Positions 26,587-34,128 of a DNA stretch of 49,149 nt are shown here, piece after piece. The position numbers and the translations under genes are program-made. Below the pieces are notes generated by a model that saw only the letters and a program-made list of their open reading frames with translations, did not search any database and was not told where the DNA came from. Positions within the stretch are counted from its first letter, which is position 1. Each line of letters begins with the position of its first letter. The DNA is taken from assembly GCA_964384025.1 (NCBI GenBank), contig CAYLJJ010000046.1, positions 1-49,149 of the forward strand, read 5' to 3'. Source of the DNA: CAYLJJ01 sp964384025. GTDB taxonomy: Bacteria; Myxococcota_A; Bradymonadia; UBA7976; UBA1532.

Positions 26587-27903
26587 ATGATCTACGCTGA
26601 GCGCAGGGCAGCCTTGATGGAACAGATGGAGAGCGCTGTCGCCCTCTTCTTCGCTGCCCCTGAGCTGATTCGCAATCGAGACGTACCTCAGCCCTACCGT
26701 CAGGAGTCGGATTTTTACTATCTGACCGGCTTCACTGAGCCTGAGGCGGTCCTCCTCCTGGCCCCCAACCAGCCTGAGGGAGCACAAGAGGTCCTCTTTC
26801 TACGAGAGCGGGATCAGGAGAAGGAGGTCTGGTTGGGCGAGCGCTTGGGCATCGAGCGAGCGGTCGAGAGTTTAGAGATAGAGAAGCCCTTGCCCATCTC
26901 CAGCTTGGAGCAGGAGCTGCCTGAGCTGCTCAAGGGGGCGGCTCAGATCTACTTTGATTTGGGCCGCCACGGCCCTGATGATCAGATCGTCATCCAGGCG
27001 ATGAGAGCCGCTCGATCTCTACGCAGAGAGGGCGCTGAGACTCCCCACACCATCATCGACAGCGCTGAGCTGCTCCATGAAATGAGACTGTTCAAAGGCC
27101 CTGCGGAGCTGGAGATCCTGCGACGCAGCGCCAGCCTAACTGCTCTGGGTCATCGCCGAGCGATGGCGGCAACAACGCCAGGGCTCTATGAGTATCAGCT
27201 CCAAGCTCTGATGGAGTATGAGTGGCATCTGCGAGGCTCTGAGCGGGTGGCCTATGGCAGCATCGTAGGGGGTGGTAAGAACGCCTGCTGTCTCCACTAC
27301 GAGGAGAACAGAGCGCTGCTCTCCGAAGGAGCCTTGGTCCTGGTGGATGCAGCTTGCGAGCTGGACTACTACGCCGCTGATATCACCCGCACTTGGCCCG
27401 TGAGTGGGCACTTTAATGAGGTTCAGGCGAGGCTCTATAGCTATGTCCTCAAGGCTCAGAAGGCCGCCATCGCTGCTTGTCGTGAAGGCAAGCCCTTTAA
27501 CGGTGTTCATGATGCCTCCGTCCGTGTGTTGACAGAAGCTCTCATTGAGTTGGAACTGATCGATGGTCCTTTGGAAGAAGCGATCAGTGACGAGCGCCAT
27601 AAGAAATATAGCCTTCATCGTTGTAGTCACTGGCTTGGTTTGGATGTCCATGATGTCGGGCGCTACCATCTGGAGGGAGAGAGCCGTCCTCTGAAGCCAG
27701 GGATGCTGCTCACGGTGGAGCCTGGACTCTATATCCCTGCAGATGATGAGCACGCCCCAGAATCGATGCGTGGCTTGGGTATCCGTATCGAGGATGATGT
27801 GTTGATCACTGAAGGAGAGCCGGAGATCCTCACCTGGGAGGCTCCCAAGGAGATCGCTGAGATCGAAGCTTTGGTGGGCAGTACAACTCTCGAGTTGAGT
27901 TAA
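26587..27903 (+). CDS. pepP: Xaa-Pro aminopeptidase (aminopeptidase P)
   Basis: 438 residues behind AAAGAGGAG. Releases the N-terminal residue from peptides with Pro in second place. The N-terminal creatinase-like domain shows FYYLTGFTEPEAVLLL. The pita-bread catalytic domain has all five dimetal ligands: Asp254 and Asp265 (VDAACELDYYAADITRTW), His348 (CSHWLGLDVHDVGRYH), Glu378 (TVEPGLYIP) and Glu402 (GIRIEDDVL). Length and motif spacing match E. coli PepP (441 aa). Cytoplasmic. Possibly cotranscribed with recQ. Confidence 0.95.
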   Translation: MIYAERRAALMEQMESAVALFFAAPELIRNRDVPQPYRQESDFYYLTGFTEPEAVLLLAPNQPEGAQEVLFLRERDQEKEVWLGERLGIERAVESLEIEKPLPISSLEQELPELLKGAAQIYFDLGRHGPDDQIVIQAMRAARSLRREGAETPHTIIDSAELLHEMRLFKGPAELEILRRSASLTALGHRRAMAATTPGLYEYQLQALMEYEWHLRGSERVAYGSIVGGGKNACCLHYEENRALLSEGALVLVDAACELDYYAADITRTWPVSGHFNEVQARLYSYVLKAQKAAIAACREGKPFNGVHDASVRVLTEALIELELIDGPLEEAISDERHKKYSLHRCSHWLGLDVHDVGRYHLEGESRPLKPGMLLTVEPGLYIPADDEHAPESMRGLGIRIEDDVLITEGEPEILTWEAPKEIAEIEALVGSTTLELS

Positions 27904-28091
27904 AGAGTTTTTTAAAAGGCTGAGGAAGGGGGCGTCGACCTCCCAGTGGAGGGAGGGGCCAGGAGGCCGACGGCGCCGAGCCGCTCAGCATATTTTGGAC
28001 CAGCCCTAAAATCCTCGATCATGGGCGATTATATGAGCAGACGGATGTGACTTAATGTGCCACAATGAGAAGTATCTCAAACATGGTTACA
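27904..28091. other. Convergent intergenic region with a GC-rich stem-loop
   Basis: 188 bp between the ends of pepP and mvk. CGTCGACCTCC (27933-27943) pairs with GGAGGCCGACG (27962-27972) with one mismatch, around an 18-nt purine-rich loop. No U-tract follows on either strand, so it is not a standard terminator, though it may act as a factor-dependent one for the two converging genes. Nothing else is seen. Confidence 0.4.
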
Positions 28092-28979
28092 TTATGGCGC
28101 AGTCCCTGCCCAGGCGACATGGACAGGATAGCCCGCCTCTCGAAAGATCTGGGCCAAGAGCACGGGCTCCTCGCTGAGCGCCAGGATCGCGCCTCCCCAA
28201 CCCGCCCCGGTCAATTTGGCCCCAAGCGCCCCATGACTGCGGGCCAGATGAAGCATCTGCTCATTCTCTGGGTGGCTTAGACCACAGGCGTTGAGGAGAC
28301 CTTGGGTCAGATCAAAGAGAAGCCCCAAGCGAGGTAGATCAGCCTCAACGAGCGCATGCTCTCCGGCTACCGTCAGCTGGGCCATATGATCAAAGATCCC
28401 TTCGTAGAGATCAGGCGCCCTTTCATAGCGTGCTCGCAATGCGCTGACCACATCTCGTGTCGTTCCATGTCGAGGGACCCAGGCCAGGAGCAGCGGGATA
28501 GGCTGCTTGATGGAGAGAGGTCGAAATCGATCATCTTCACGACAGAGGCAACCCCCGCTCAGGATCGTGCGATGATCTAAGCCGCTGGGATCTCCATGAA
28601 AGATGCGCTCTAAAGCTAGGGCTCCAGCCTCCAGGGCCTCAGCATCCAACATCTGTCCAGACCAGCAACACAGAGCTTTTAAGAGGGCTACAGAGAGAGC
28701 CGCGCTGCTTCCAAAACCAACGCCTAAAGGAAGCTCTCCTGAGAGAGAGGCGCTGAGAGGGGGGCGTTGTAAGTTGAGAAAATCCAGGGCTCGTTCAAAA
28801 ACTCTTTGGAGGATCCGATGCTCCTCAAGCCCTCGCCAGATTGGACCTCTCTCTGGCGGCCCCTCTTTCAGGGTGACCCGCAACTTGAGATCCAGGGTTG
28901 CGGCCAGCGCGGGGCGACCGTAGACCACAGCATGCTCTCCAAAGAGGATGATCTTTCCTGGAGCCTCAGCCTGGATCAT
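28092..28979 (-). CDS. mvk: Mevalonate kinase
   Basis: 295 residues. Phosphorylates mevalonate with ATP in the isoprenoid (mevalonate) pathway. GHMP-kinase features: MIQAEAPGKIILFGEHAVVY at the N-terminus, the ATP loop PLGVGFGSSAALSVALL (84-100), the catalytic Asp in GDPSGLDHRTILSGG (about Asp135), and the C-terminal GAKLTGAGWGGAILAL. Slightly short for bacterial mevalonate kinases but complete. Overlaps the upstream mvaA by 14 bp on the same strand, so both are one operon. Phosphomevalonate kinase and diphosphomevalonate decarboxylase genes are not in this window. Confidence 0.92.
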   Translation of the reverse strand: MIQAEAPGKIILFGEHAVVYGRPALAATLDLKLRVTLKEGPPERGPIWRGLEEHRILQRVFERALDFLNLQRPPLSASLSGELPLGVGFGSSAALSVALLKALCCWSGQMLDAEALEAGALALERIFHGDPSGLDHRTILSGGCLCREDDRFRPLSIKQPIPLLLAWVPRHGTTRDVVSALRARYERAPDLYEGIFDHMAQLTVAGEHALVEADLPRLGLLFDLTQGLLNACGLSHPENEQMLHLARSHGALGAKLTGAGWGGAILALSEEPVLLAQIFREAGYPVHVAWAGTAP

Positions 28980-30255
28980 CTTCAGCTCCCCTCAGCTCAG
29001 CCAAGATCTGAGCCCCACGCTCCGCCTTCACCCCTCCTCGCCGCAGGAGTTCTGCGGCGACCTGATCGACCTGCTCTCCTTCGGCTCCAACTGAGAGGGC
29101 CACAGAGCGAGCGTGTAGGCTCATATGCCCCCGCTGGATCCCCTCTGTCGCCAAGGCTTTGAGAGCCCCCATGTTTTGAGCGAGGCCCACCGCCGCCATC
29201 ACCTGCGCCAACTCCCGAGCGGAGCCCACTCCCAATATGCGCCTGAGCAGCTGAACGCCAGGATGAACTCCAGTGGAGCCTCCCACCGTGGCCACCGCCA
29301 GGGGCAGCTCGATAGAGCCTTGAAGCTTGCCCTCCTCTCTCCACCAGCGCGTCAGCGAACCATAGTGACCCTCTCGGGCGGCGTAGGCGTGTGCCCCTGC
29401 CTCGATCCCTCGCCAATCATTGCCAGTGGCGATGGCCAGAGCATCGATACCGTTCATGATCCCCTTGTTGTGGGTGGCGGCGCGGTAGGGATCGATGGCG
29501 GCGAAGTGATAAGCTTGTAAGATCCCTTCAGCTACTTCAGCGCCAGAGAATCCACGCCCAGCGAGGGCCTCCTCTGGGATCGTGCAGCGAGCCCGAGCCA
29601 GACGACGATCAGCCAGATTGCTGAGGATGCGCAGATAGACTCGACCTCCAGTGAGCTGCTCAACAAAAGGCGCGAGGACCTCCGCCATACTATTGACCGC
29701 GTTGGCCCCCATCGCATCGGAGCAGTCTACTAAGAGATGAAGAACGATCATGGGGTGGGGTGCTTTAAAGCGCCGCAGCTCGATCCCCTGAGCCCCCCCC
29801 CCACGAGCGCGCATATTGGGATGGACCGCATTGGCCCTCTTCAGCAGCTCAGGCTCGGCGGCTTGCAGCAACTCCATCGCCTGCTTGGGCTGAGGAGCCC
29901 CAACGAGCTGCACTTGGGCGATCATCAGGCTGGGATCCGACTCCGCTTCAAAGCCTCCATGAGGGCGCAGCAGACGGGCGATATGGCTCACCGCAGCGAT
30001 GATCGAGGGCTCCTCAACCACCATCGGCACCACATAATCTTGGCCATTGATCAAGAAATTTAAGCCCAAGCCGACCGGGAGGCCCAAAACTCCAACGCAG
30101 TTCTCGATCATCTTGTCAGCCCGCGCCCAATCCAGGGCGTTCCCCTGTGCCAGGATCTCCAACTCTGTGGTGTTGAGATCAAAGCGCGCCTGAAGCGCTG
30201 ATTGACGTTGGGAGAGGTTCAGACGGTAGAAGCCAGGGATTCGAGAGTCGCTCAT
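28966..30255 (-). CDS. mvaA: Hydroxymethylglutaryl-CoA reductase, class II
   Basis: 429 residues. Interconverts HMG-CoA and mevalonate. Class II rather than class I by length, lack of membrane domain and the sequence GLGLNFLINGQDYVVPM. Catalytic residues align with the Pseudomonas mevalonii enzyme: Glu in VVEEPSIIAA (about 82), Lys264 in THNKGIMNG, Asp280 in ATGNDWRG and His381 in SLHARSVAL; the cofactor loop DCSDAMGANAVNSM is intact. Start at ATG 30255 is preceded by a weak ribosome site. Together with mvk it shows isoprenoid synthesis via mevalonate, which is characteristic of Myxococcota among Gram-negative bacteria. Confidence 0.95.
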   Translation of the reverse strand: MSDSRIPGFYRLNLSQRQSALQARFDLNTTELEILAQGNALDWARADKMIENCVGVLGLPVGLGLNFLINGQDYVVPMVVEEPSIIAAVSHIARLLRPHGGFEAESDPSLMIAQVQLVGAPQPKQAMELLQAAEPELLKRANAVHPNMRARGGGAQGIELRRFKAPHPMIVLHLLVDCSDAMGANAVNSMAEVLAPFVEQLTGGRVYLRILSNLADRRLARARCTIPEEALAGRGFSGAEVAEGILQAYHFAAIDPYRAATHNKGIMNGIDALAIATGNDWRGIEAGAHAYAAREGHYGSLTRWWREEGKLQGSIELPLAVATVGGSTGVHPGVQLLRRILGVGSARELAQVMAAVGLAQNMGALKALATEGIQRGHMSLHARSVALSVGAEGEQVDQVAAELLRRGGVKAERGAQILAELRGAEDDPG

Positions 30256-30306
30256 CTAACTTGGATATGCCCTCAGCGCTTCAAACTCAAGTTGAGAATC
30301 TCTTGC

Positions 30307-30335
30307 TTGACTCCAGAGAAAGTTTCTACTAGAGT
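30307..30335 (+). promoter_or_regulatory. Promoter of tRNA-Leu
   Basis: TTGACT (30307-30312) and TAGAGT (30330-30335) are 17 bp apart. The -35 box matches five of six consensus bases and the -10 four of six. Initiation near 30342 would begin just ahead of the mature tRNA at 30345. Confidence 0.6.
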
Positions 30336-30344
30336 TTGCATTCC

Positions 30345-30428
30345 GCCGGAGTGGTGGAATTGGTAGACGCCCCGGATTCAAAATCCGGTGCCTTAACAGG
30401 CGTGTCGGTTCGAGTCCGACCTCCGGTA
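30345..30428 (+). tRNA. tRNA-Leu (CAA)
   Basis: 84-nt type II tRNA. The acceptor stem GCCGGAG pairs with CTCCGGT; the anticodon stem CCGGA/TCCGG encloses TTCAAAA with anticodon CAA; a long variable arm (TGCCTTAACAGGCGT) and a TTCGAGT T-loop are present. The 3' CCA is not encoded (A then CCG). Confidence 0.96.
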
Positions 30429-30432
30429 CCGG

Positions 30433-30466
30433 AACGCCATCTTTTCTAAAGGTGGCGTTTTTTTTT
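30433..30466 (+). terminator. Intrinsic terminator of tRNA-Leu
   Basis: AACGCCA (30433-30439) pairs with TGGCGTT (30453-30459), extended by an inner CTTT/AAAG pairing, and is followed by an unbroken T-run to about 30466. It lies five bases behind the tRNA. Confidence 0.9.
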
Positions 30467-30488
30467 GCTTCCTTCGGGAAATTTCAAG

Positions 30489-30526
30489 CAAAAAAAAACC
30501 CTCATCGAAATGATGAGGGTTTTTTT
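30489..30526. terminator. Bidirectional terminator, mainly for the tRNA-Gln/tRNA-Glu unit
   Basis: CCCTCATC (30499-30506) and GATGAGGG (30512-30519) form a hairpin with a five-base loop, flanked by an A-run on the left and a T-run on the right, so it works on both strands. On the minus strand it ends the tRNA unit 3 bases after tRNA-Glu; on the plus strand it backs up the tRNA-Leu terminator. Confidence 0.9.
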
Positions 30527-30529
30527 GAG

Positions 30530-30601
30530 TGACCCATACGGGATTTGAACCCGTGTTACCGGCTTGAGAGGCCGGCGTCCTAACCGCTAGACGAATGGGC
30601 C
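30530..30601 (-). tRNA. tRNA-Glu (CTC)
   Basis: 72 nt. The acceptor GGCCCAT pairs with ATGGGTC; the anticodon stem CCGGC/GCCGG encloses CTCTCAA with anticodon CTC; the T-arm is ACGGG-TTCAAAT-CCCGT; the discriminator is A. CCA is not encoded. It lies 27 bases downstream of tRNA-Gln on the same strand. Confidence 0.95.
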
Positions 30602-30628
30602 AGAGGGCAGTCATTTCAAACTGCCATG

Positions 30629-30699
30629 CTCGGGGACTAGGACTCGAACCTAGATAGACGGGACCAGAACCCGCAGCCCTGCCATTAGACGATCCCCGA
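30629..30699 (-). tRNA. tRNA-Gln (CTG)
   Basis: 71 nt. The acceptor TCGGGGA pairs with TCCCCGA; the anticodon loop TTCTGGT reads CTG; the T-arm CTAGG-TTCGAGT-CCTAG is intact; the discriminator is G. CCA is not encoded. Its 5' end touches the stop codon of the upstream coding gene. Confidence 0.95.
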
Positions 30700-31005
30700 T
30701 CAATCTCTAGAAATAAAAAAGATCTTTGTACTTCCTCCATAAAAGGAGATATTGATTCCCTTCCATCTGTATTTTTTATGGGGCGCATCAGCATGAGCCA
30801 CCACTACATCAGGAAGATCAACAACAACTTTAAAACGAACACCTCTGAGCTTTTTTTTCATAAAGCGCAGAGTTCTCTCAAAGGAGAGAGGCGACTCAAA
30901 GCGATGTTGAGCAATGGATTTAGAGCCTTTCGGCAACCTCACACCCAGATGAGCCCCAAACGCAATGAGTGGGGAGAGGATGAGCGCGAGAAAAAAGCAT
31001 CGCAT
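30700..31005 (-). CDS. Small exported basic protein, adjacent to tRNA-Gln
   Basis: 101 residues from ATG 31005 (TTG 31008 is also in frame). Signal peptide MRCFFLALILSPLIAFGAHL, then a ~75-residue domain with ESPLSFERTLRFMKKKLRG, VRFKVVVDLPDVVVAH, WKGINISFYGGSTKIFFI. The alternating strand pattern looks like a small folded periplasmic protein; I do not recognise a named family. Its stop codon (30702-30700) is followed at once by the mature 5' end of tRNA-Gln, so the mRNA and the two tRNAs are almost surely one transcript cut by RNase P. Confidence 0.7.
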   Translation of the reverse strand: MRCFFLALILSPLIAFGAHLGVRLPKGSKSIAQHRFESPLSFERTLRFMKKKLRGVRFKVVVDLPDVVVAHADAPHKKYRWKGINISFYGGSTKIFFISRD

Positions 31006-31089
31006 CAATGGGCGGTCTTATCCCCTATCTTGGTTAAGAGATGCAAGGAAAAAACACCAGCTCCCCATTTTTTTCACTCCAACGCAGCC

Positions 31090-32748
31090 CTAGAAGCCTA
31101 TAACCAGCTCCAGGCCCCTGTCCTGTTGTAAGCTTCCCGGTTGCCAGCGCTGCCCCAGGGAGGCGCTCAGCTTGAGCTTGCTTCCCCAAAGAGAGAGCAT
31201 CAAGCCCAAGCGGCCCCGGTAGAGGAGCTGCCAAGCGCGACGCTCAGGGAGCGCTTCCCCCTGTTGCCAAGTGTGAGCCCCCCCCAGATCAAGAGCTAAG
31301 AGAGGGCGCAGCTGACCAGAAGAGAGGCTCCACTCTCCTCGCAAGCCCATCTCCAATTGCCAAAGCTCCACCTGAAACTCATCCAGATGTTGATACTGGC
31401 TCCCCGCGAAACCCAAGAGTCCGCCTAGGCTAAGCGCATCCCACTCCTGGCTGAGACCCAGACGCAGCCCCTGGAGCCAGCTCCCCTCTGCGGTGTAGGG
31501 GCTCTGGAGGAGATAACCCAGGTTTGGGCTCAACCGAACATCTTCAGCTTCAGGAGGGCTGGGCTGCTGAATTTGTGCTCCCCAGCTCTGAAGTTGAGGG
31601 CGACCCAGAGGAGCACTAAAGAGCTTGCGGAAGGCGTGATGCTCTGCGCCACGACCCCGCGCTGAGGGCTTCAACTCACTGAGCTGAGCTACTTGAATGA
31701 TGGGATCTTTGGGCAGGCGCCACTCTCGCAGCTCATCAGCGCTGCGCAGATAGAGAGGATCTCTTCCCAGAGGGCGCAGCAAGCTGAGGGGCTCCGCTGG
31801 ATGAAAATCCATCAGACGAACACCATCTCGGTTCTCCAGGTAGCGATGAGGCCCAGGCCCCACCTCGATACGTCCCTGCGCTAGGCTGGGACGCAGATCT
31901 AAGAGCTGGGCGCTGGTTTGGGGAGAGCGTAAATGGATCTGGGGGCGAAACTGAGGGTTGGGGACAGCCACCCCCGCCTGCTTGATAAAGGCCCCCACCT
32001 CGGCGTAGCTGATGCGTCCATCTCCATCGATATCCGCCGCTCCTGAGAGCCCAGAACGTAGCAGATGGCTAAAGACCCCCGCTTGGTAGCGGTCCCACTC
32101 ATAGCTCTCGCGGGCGCGAGAGTCCCGCGTAGAGAGCAGCAGCCCAACATGAGCGGCGCGGAGAGGAGCAACCATAGAGAAGCCCGCCTTGATCCTCTTG
32201 GGTCGCCCTCCCGGCCCCCGCGCACCAAAGCCCTGGAAGAGATGGCTGTTACAGGCGTCCAGGATCATGTGGAGGCGATCAACCGGTAAGCTTTCGATGA
32301 GCAGGCCCCTTAGACGCTGCCCAGAGAGGCTCTCGCCCCTTCCAAGAGTTAAAGCTCCCTCGCCGTTTCGCTCTACGCCATGGCCAGAGTAGATAAAGAA
32401 CAGCTCCACCAAAGCATCTCGCGCCTTGGACTCCTGAGCAGCTTGGCTGATCTCCTCAAGCGCCTTCTCTAGGCTTTGCATGTTGGGAGGACGCGCCTGC
32501 GTCAAAATCTGAGGGTGCAGCGCCAGGGTGTCTCGATCTGGATGTGTCAGCAGCCAAACTCGCCCGCCCAGGAGCTGCATCAACTCAGAGAAGCGAGCAG
32601 CATCATCATCAGCATAGTGAAGGGGGGCTTGATCAGCTTCAGCGGGATCATTGACTCCCAAGATAAGAGCCAGGAGCGTGGGCGCTTGAGCCTCGAAGGG
32701 GGGCTCAAGGGCAGGGCTTAGGAGAGCACAGAGGAGCAGCGCGAGCAT
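31090..32748 (-). CDS. Exported caspase-like (C14) protease with EF-hand and C-terminal barrel-like domain
   Basis: 552 residues with a signal peptide (MLALLLCALLSPALEPPFEA). The caspase fold is clear: ILGVNDPAEADQAPLHYADDDA at the first strand, catalytic His123 in FFIYSGHGVERNGEG and catalytic Cys166 in MILDACNSHL, followed by LLLSTRDSRARESYEW and FSHLLRSGLSGAADIDG. One EF-hand-like loop, DIDGDGRISYAE, lies at about 239-250. The last ~160 residues alternate hydrophobic and polar residues (LGLSQEWDALSLGGLLGFAG and later strands) and end ELVIGF with a terminal aromatic, like an outer-membrane barrel. Caspase-like bacterial enzymes are usually Arg/Lys or Asp specific; specificity is not shown. 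Last gene of the sigma/anti-sigma operon; start overlaps the anti-sigma stop by one base. Confidence 0.85.
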   Translation of the reverse strand: MLALLLCALLSPALEPPFEAQAPTLLALILGVNDPAEADQAPLHYADDDAARFSELMQLLGGRVWLLTHPDRDTLALHPQILTQARPPNMQSLEKALEEISQAAQESKARDALVELFFIYSGHGVERNGEGALTLGRGESLSGQRLRGLLIESLPVDRLHMILDACNSHLFQGFGARGPGGRPKRIKAGFSMVAPLRAAHVGLLLSTRDSRARESYEWDRYQAGVFSHLLRSGLSGAADIDGDGRISYAEVGAFIKQAGVAVPNPQFRPQIHLRSPQTSAQLLDLRPSLAQGRIEVGPGPHRYLENRDGVRLMDFHPAEPLSLLRPLGRDPLYLRSADELREWRLPKDPIIQVAQLSELKPSARGRGAEHHAFRKLFSAPLGRPQLQSWGAQIQQPSPPEAEDVRLSPNLGYLLQSPYTAEGSWLQGLRLGLSQEWDALSLGGLLGFAGSQYQHLDEFQVELWQLEMGLRGEWSLSSGQLRPLLALDLGGAHTWQQGEALPERRAWQLLYRGRLGLMLSLWGSKLKLSASLGQRWQPGSLQQDRGLELVIGF

Positions 32749-33506
32749 CAGCGAATCTCAATCTCCAGGGGCCTTGGTTGCTCCACATCGGGGAGGAGCA
32801 GCGCTGCTCCTGGTGCTCGCCCGAGCGCCAGGGCCTCGATCTCTCGTACCTGAAACGGCTGGTTGCTTAGGATAGAGTGTAGCCAGAGGCGCCGGCCCTG
32901 ATAGTCATGAGCCATCGCTCCTGGCAGCTCTCGATGCTGTTCACTCTTCTGCACCCTGATCGCCTCAGGATTCTCCTCTGAGTTTAACCAGGGGGGATGG
33001 AACCAGTAGATCCGACCTCCCTCATCTACAGCGTAGATCATCAGATGACTGCGACCCTTGGGGTTGAGGTAGCTGAAGGAGAGGGCGTCTTGACGTTGGA
33101 TCTCCCGAGCAACCCGCTCTCCTGGCGCGCTGAAGGCAGCGACATCAGCTGAGATCCCTCCTCGTGCATAAAAAACACCGTTCTCAGTTGAAGGGAGCCC
33201 TTGAGGATCTTGGAGTTGAAAGAGCAGCAAGAGAGCTGCTGCGGCGGCCAGCGGGAGGAGCAACCAGAAGCGACGAGATCTCTGATGCTGCTCAGCCTGG
33301 ATCACCTTAAAGCCCAAGCCCTGCGCCAAACGCTCCTTGAGCCCCAAGCCCTCAGGGTCCAAGCTGTTGAGCAGCGCCCAGCGATTATAATAGTCACGGC
33401 AGGCAGGGCACTCTTCCAGATGAGCCCTCATCTGCTGCTCCCCAGTTGGAGCGATCTGGGCTTCAAAGTGGTGGTCGATCAGGGCACGTTCTATACACAA
33501 ACTCAT
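32748..33506 (-). CDS. Anti-sigma factor (zinc-binding, membrane-anchored)
   Basis: 252 residues. The N-terminal ~45 residues carry the anti-sigma zinc motif HLEECPACR (His29, Cys33, Cys36). One transmembrane segment spans about residues 80-98 (FWLLLPLAAAAALLLLFQL). The ~150-residue outer domain is beta-like (GVFYARGGISADVAAF, SHLMIYAVDEGGRIYWFHP) and may sense an envelope signal. The start overlaps the sigma stop by 4 bp, the classic sigma/anti-sigma layout. It presumably holds the sigma factor at the inner membrane until its outer domain is triggered. Confidence 0.9.
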   Translation of the reverse strand: MSLCIERALIDHHFEAQIAPTGEQQMRAHLEECPACRDYYNRWALLNSLDPEGLGLKERLAQGLGFKVIQAEQHQRSRRFWLLLPLAAAAALLLLFQLQDPQGLPSTENGVFYARGGISADVAAFSAPGERVAREIQRQDALSFSYLNPKGRSHLMIYAVDEGGRIYWFHPPWLNSEENPEAIRVQKSEQHRELPGAMAHDYQGRRLWLHSILSNQPFQVREIEALALGRAPGAALLLPDVEQPRPLEIEIR

Positions 33507-34093
33507 GGCCGAAGCTCCTTCCTCAGAAAGAACCGCTTGAGCATCTGGCGGATCTTCTTCTCTCGAGAGGCGAGGGTGGTTCGAGCCAGCTTTAACTTAC
33601 GACCCGCTTCATACTGGCTCAGATCAGCCATATAGCGGGCCTCAAAGACCAAATCCAAGGCGGGGCTGAGCCCTTCTCGAAACTCAAGCAGCAGTGCCTC
33701 CAGCTCATGCTGGTGGGCCTGCTCCTCAGGGGAGGGCTCCAGGGATGGACGCTCCATAAACTGATCATCCAGGGGCCGCTCTCGCTGCCTCCTGCGGGTG
33801 TGGTCGATCGCCGCATTGTGGCTTACTCGTGCCAGCCAGGCGTCAAGACGCCCCCCCTTAAAATTGCTGCGCATTCGAGCAGACTCAATGAGCCGCTCGA
33901 AGACTCTAAAGATCACCGTCTCCCGATCCGCCGCGCCTGAGTTTGAGAGGACCCGGTTGACTCTGCGCTGCACCGTGGAAAAGTGGATCCGGTAGATCTC
34001 ATCTAAGAGCTCTCGATCTCCTCGGTGAAAGCGCGCGAGCCACTCTGGATCGTGGATCTCTCGGCTGCCGTCTGCGGTCGTCTTAATAGACAA
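33503..34093 (-). CDS. ECF-type RNA polymerase sigma factor
   Basis: 196 residues from a TTG start at 34093, set by GAGGAG about ten bases upstream. Region 2 reads ELLDEIYRIHF, then FRVFERLIESARMRS, FKGGRLDAWLARVSHNAAID and HTRRRQRERP; region 4 is LDLVFEARYMADLSQYEAGR with the helix-turn-helix LKLARTTLASREKKIRQML. Region 3 is missing, as in ECF factors. Paired with the anti-sigma gene downstream. No target promoter motif can be named; autoregulation is likely but unproven, since the upstream DNA is a pseudogene. Confidence 0.9.
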   Translation of the reverse strand: MSIKTTADGSREIHDPEWLARFHRGDRELLDEIYRIHFSTVQRRVNRVLSNSGAADRETVIFRVFERLIESARMRSNFKGGRLDAWLARVSHNAAIDHTRRRQRERPLDDQFMERPSLEPSPEEQAHQHELEALLLEFREGLSPALDLVFEARYMADLSQYEAGRKLKLARTTLASREKKIRQMLKRFFLRKELRP

Positions 34094-34128
34094 AACGAGG
34101 GCACTCCTCAGGGTGGACGAGAGAGAAT

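Noticed and set aside
27136..27753. 205-codon minus-strand open frame inside pepP
   Set aside because: Antisense shadow; pepP has all five metal ligands and fits the family length.
27933..27972. GC-rich hairpin after pepP as an intrinsic terminator
   Set aside because: No U-tract follows on either strand.
30393..30794. 133-codon minus-strand open frame
   Set aside because: It runs straight through tRNA-Glu, tRNA-Gln and a bidirectional terminator, so it is not a gene.
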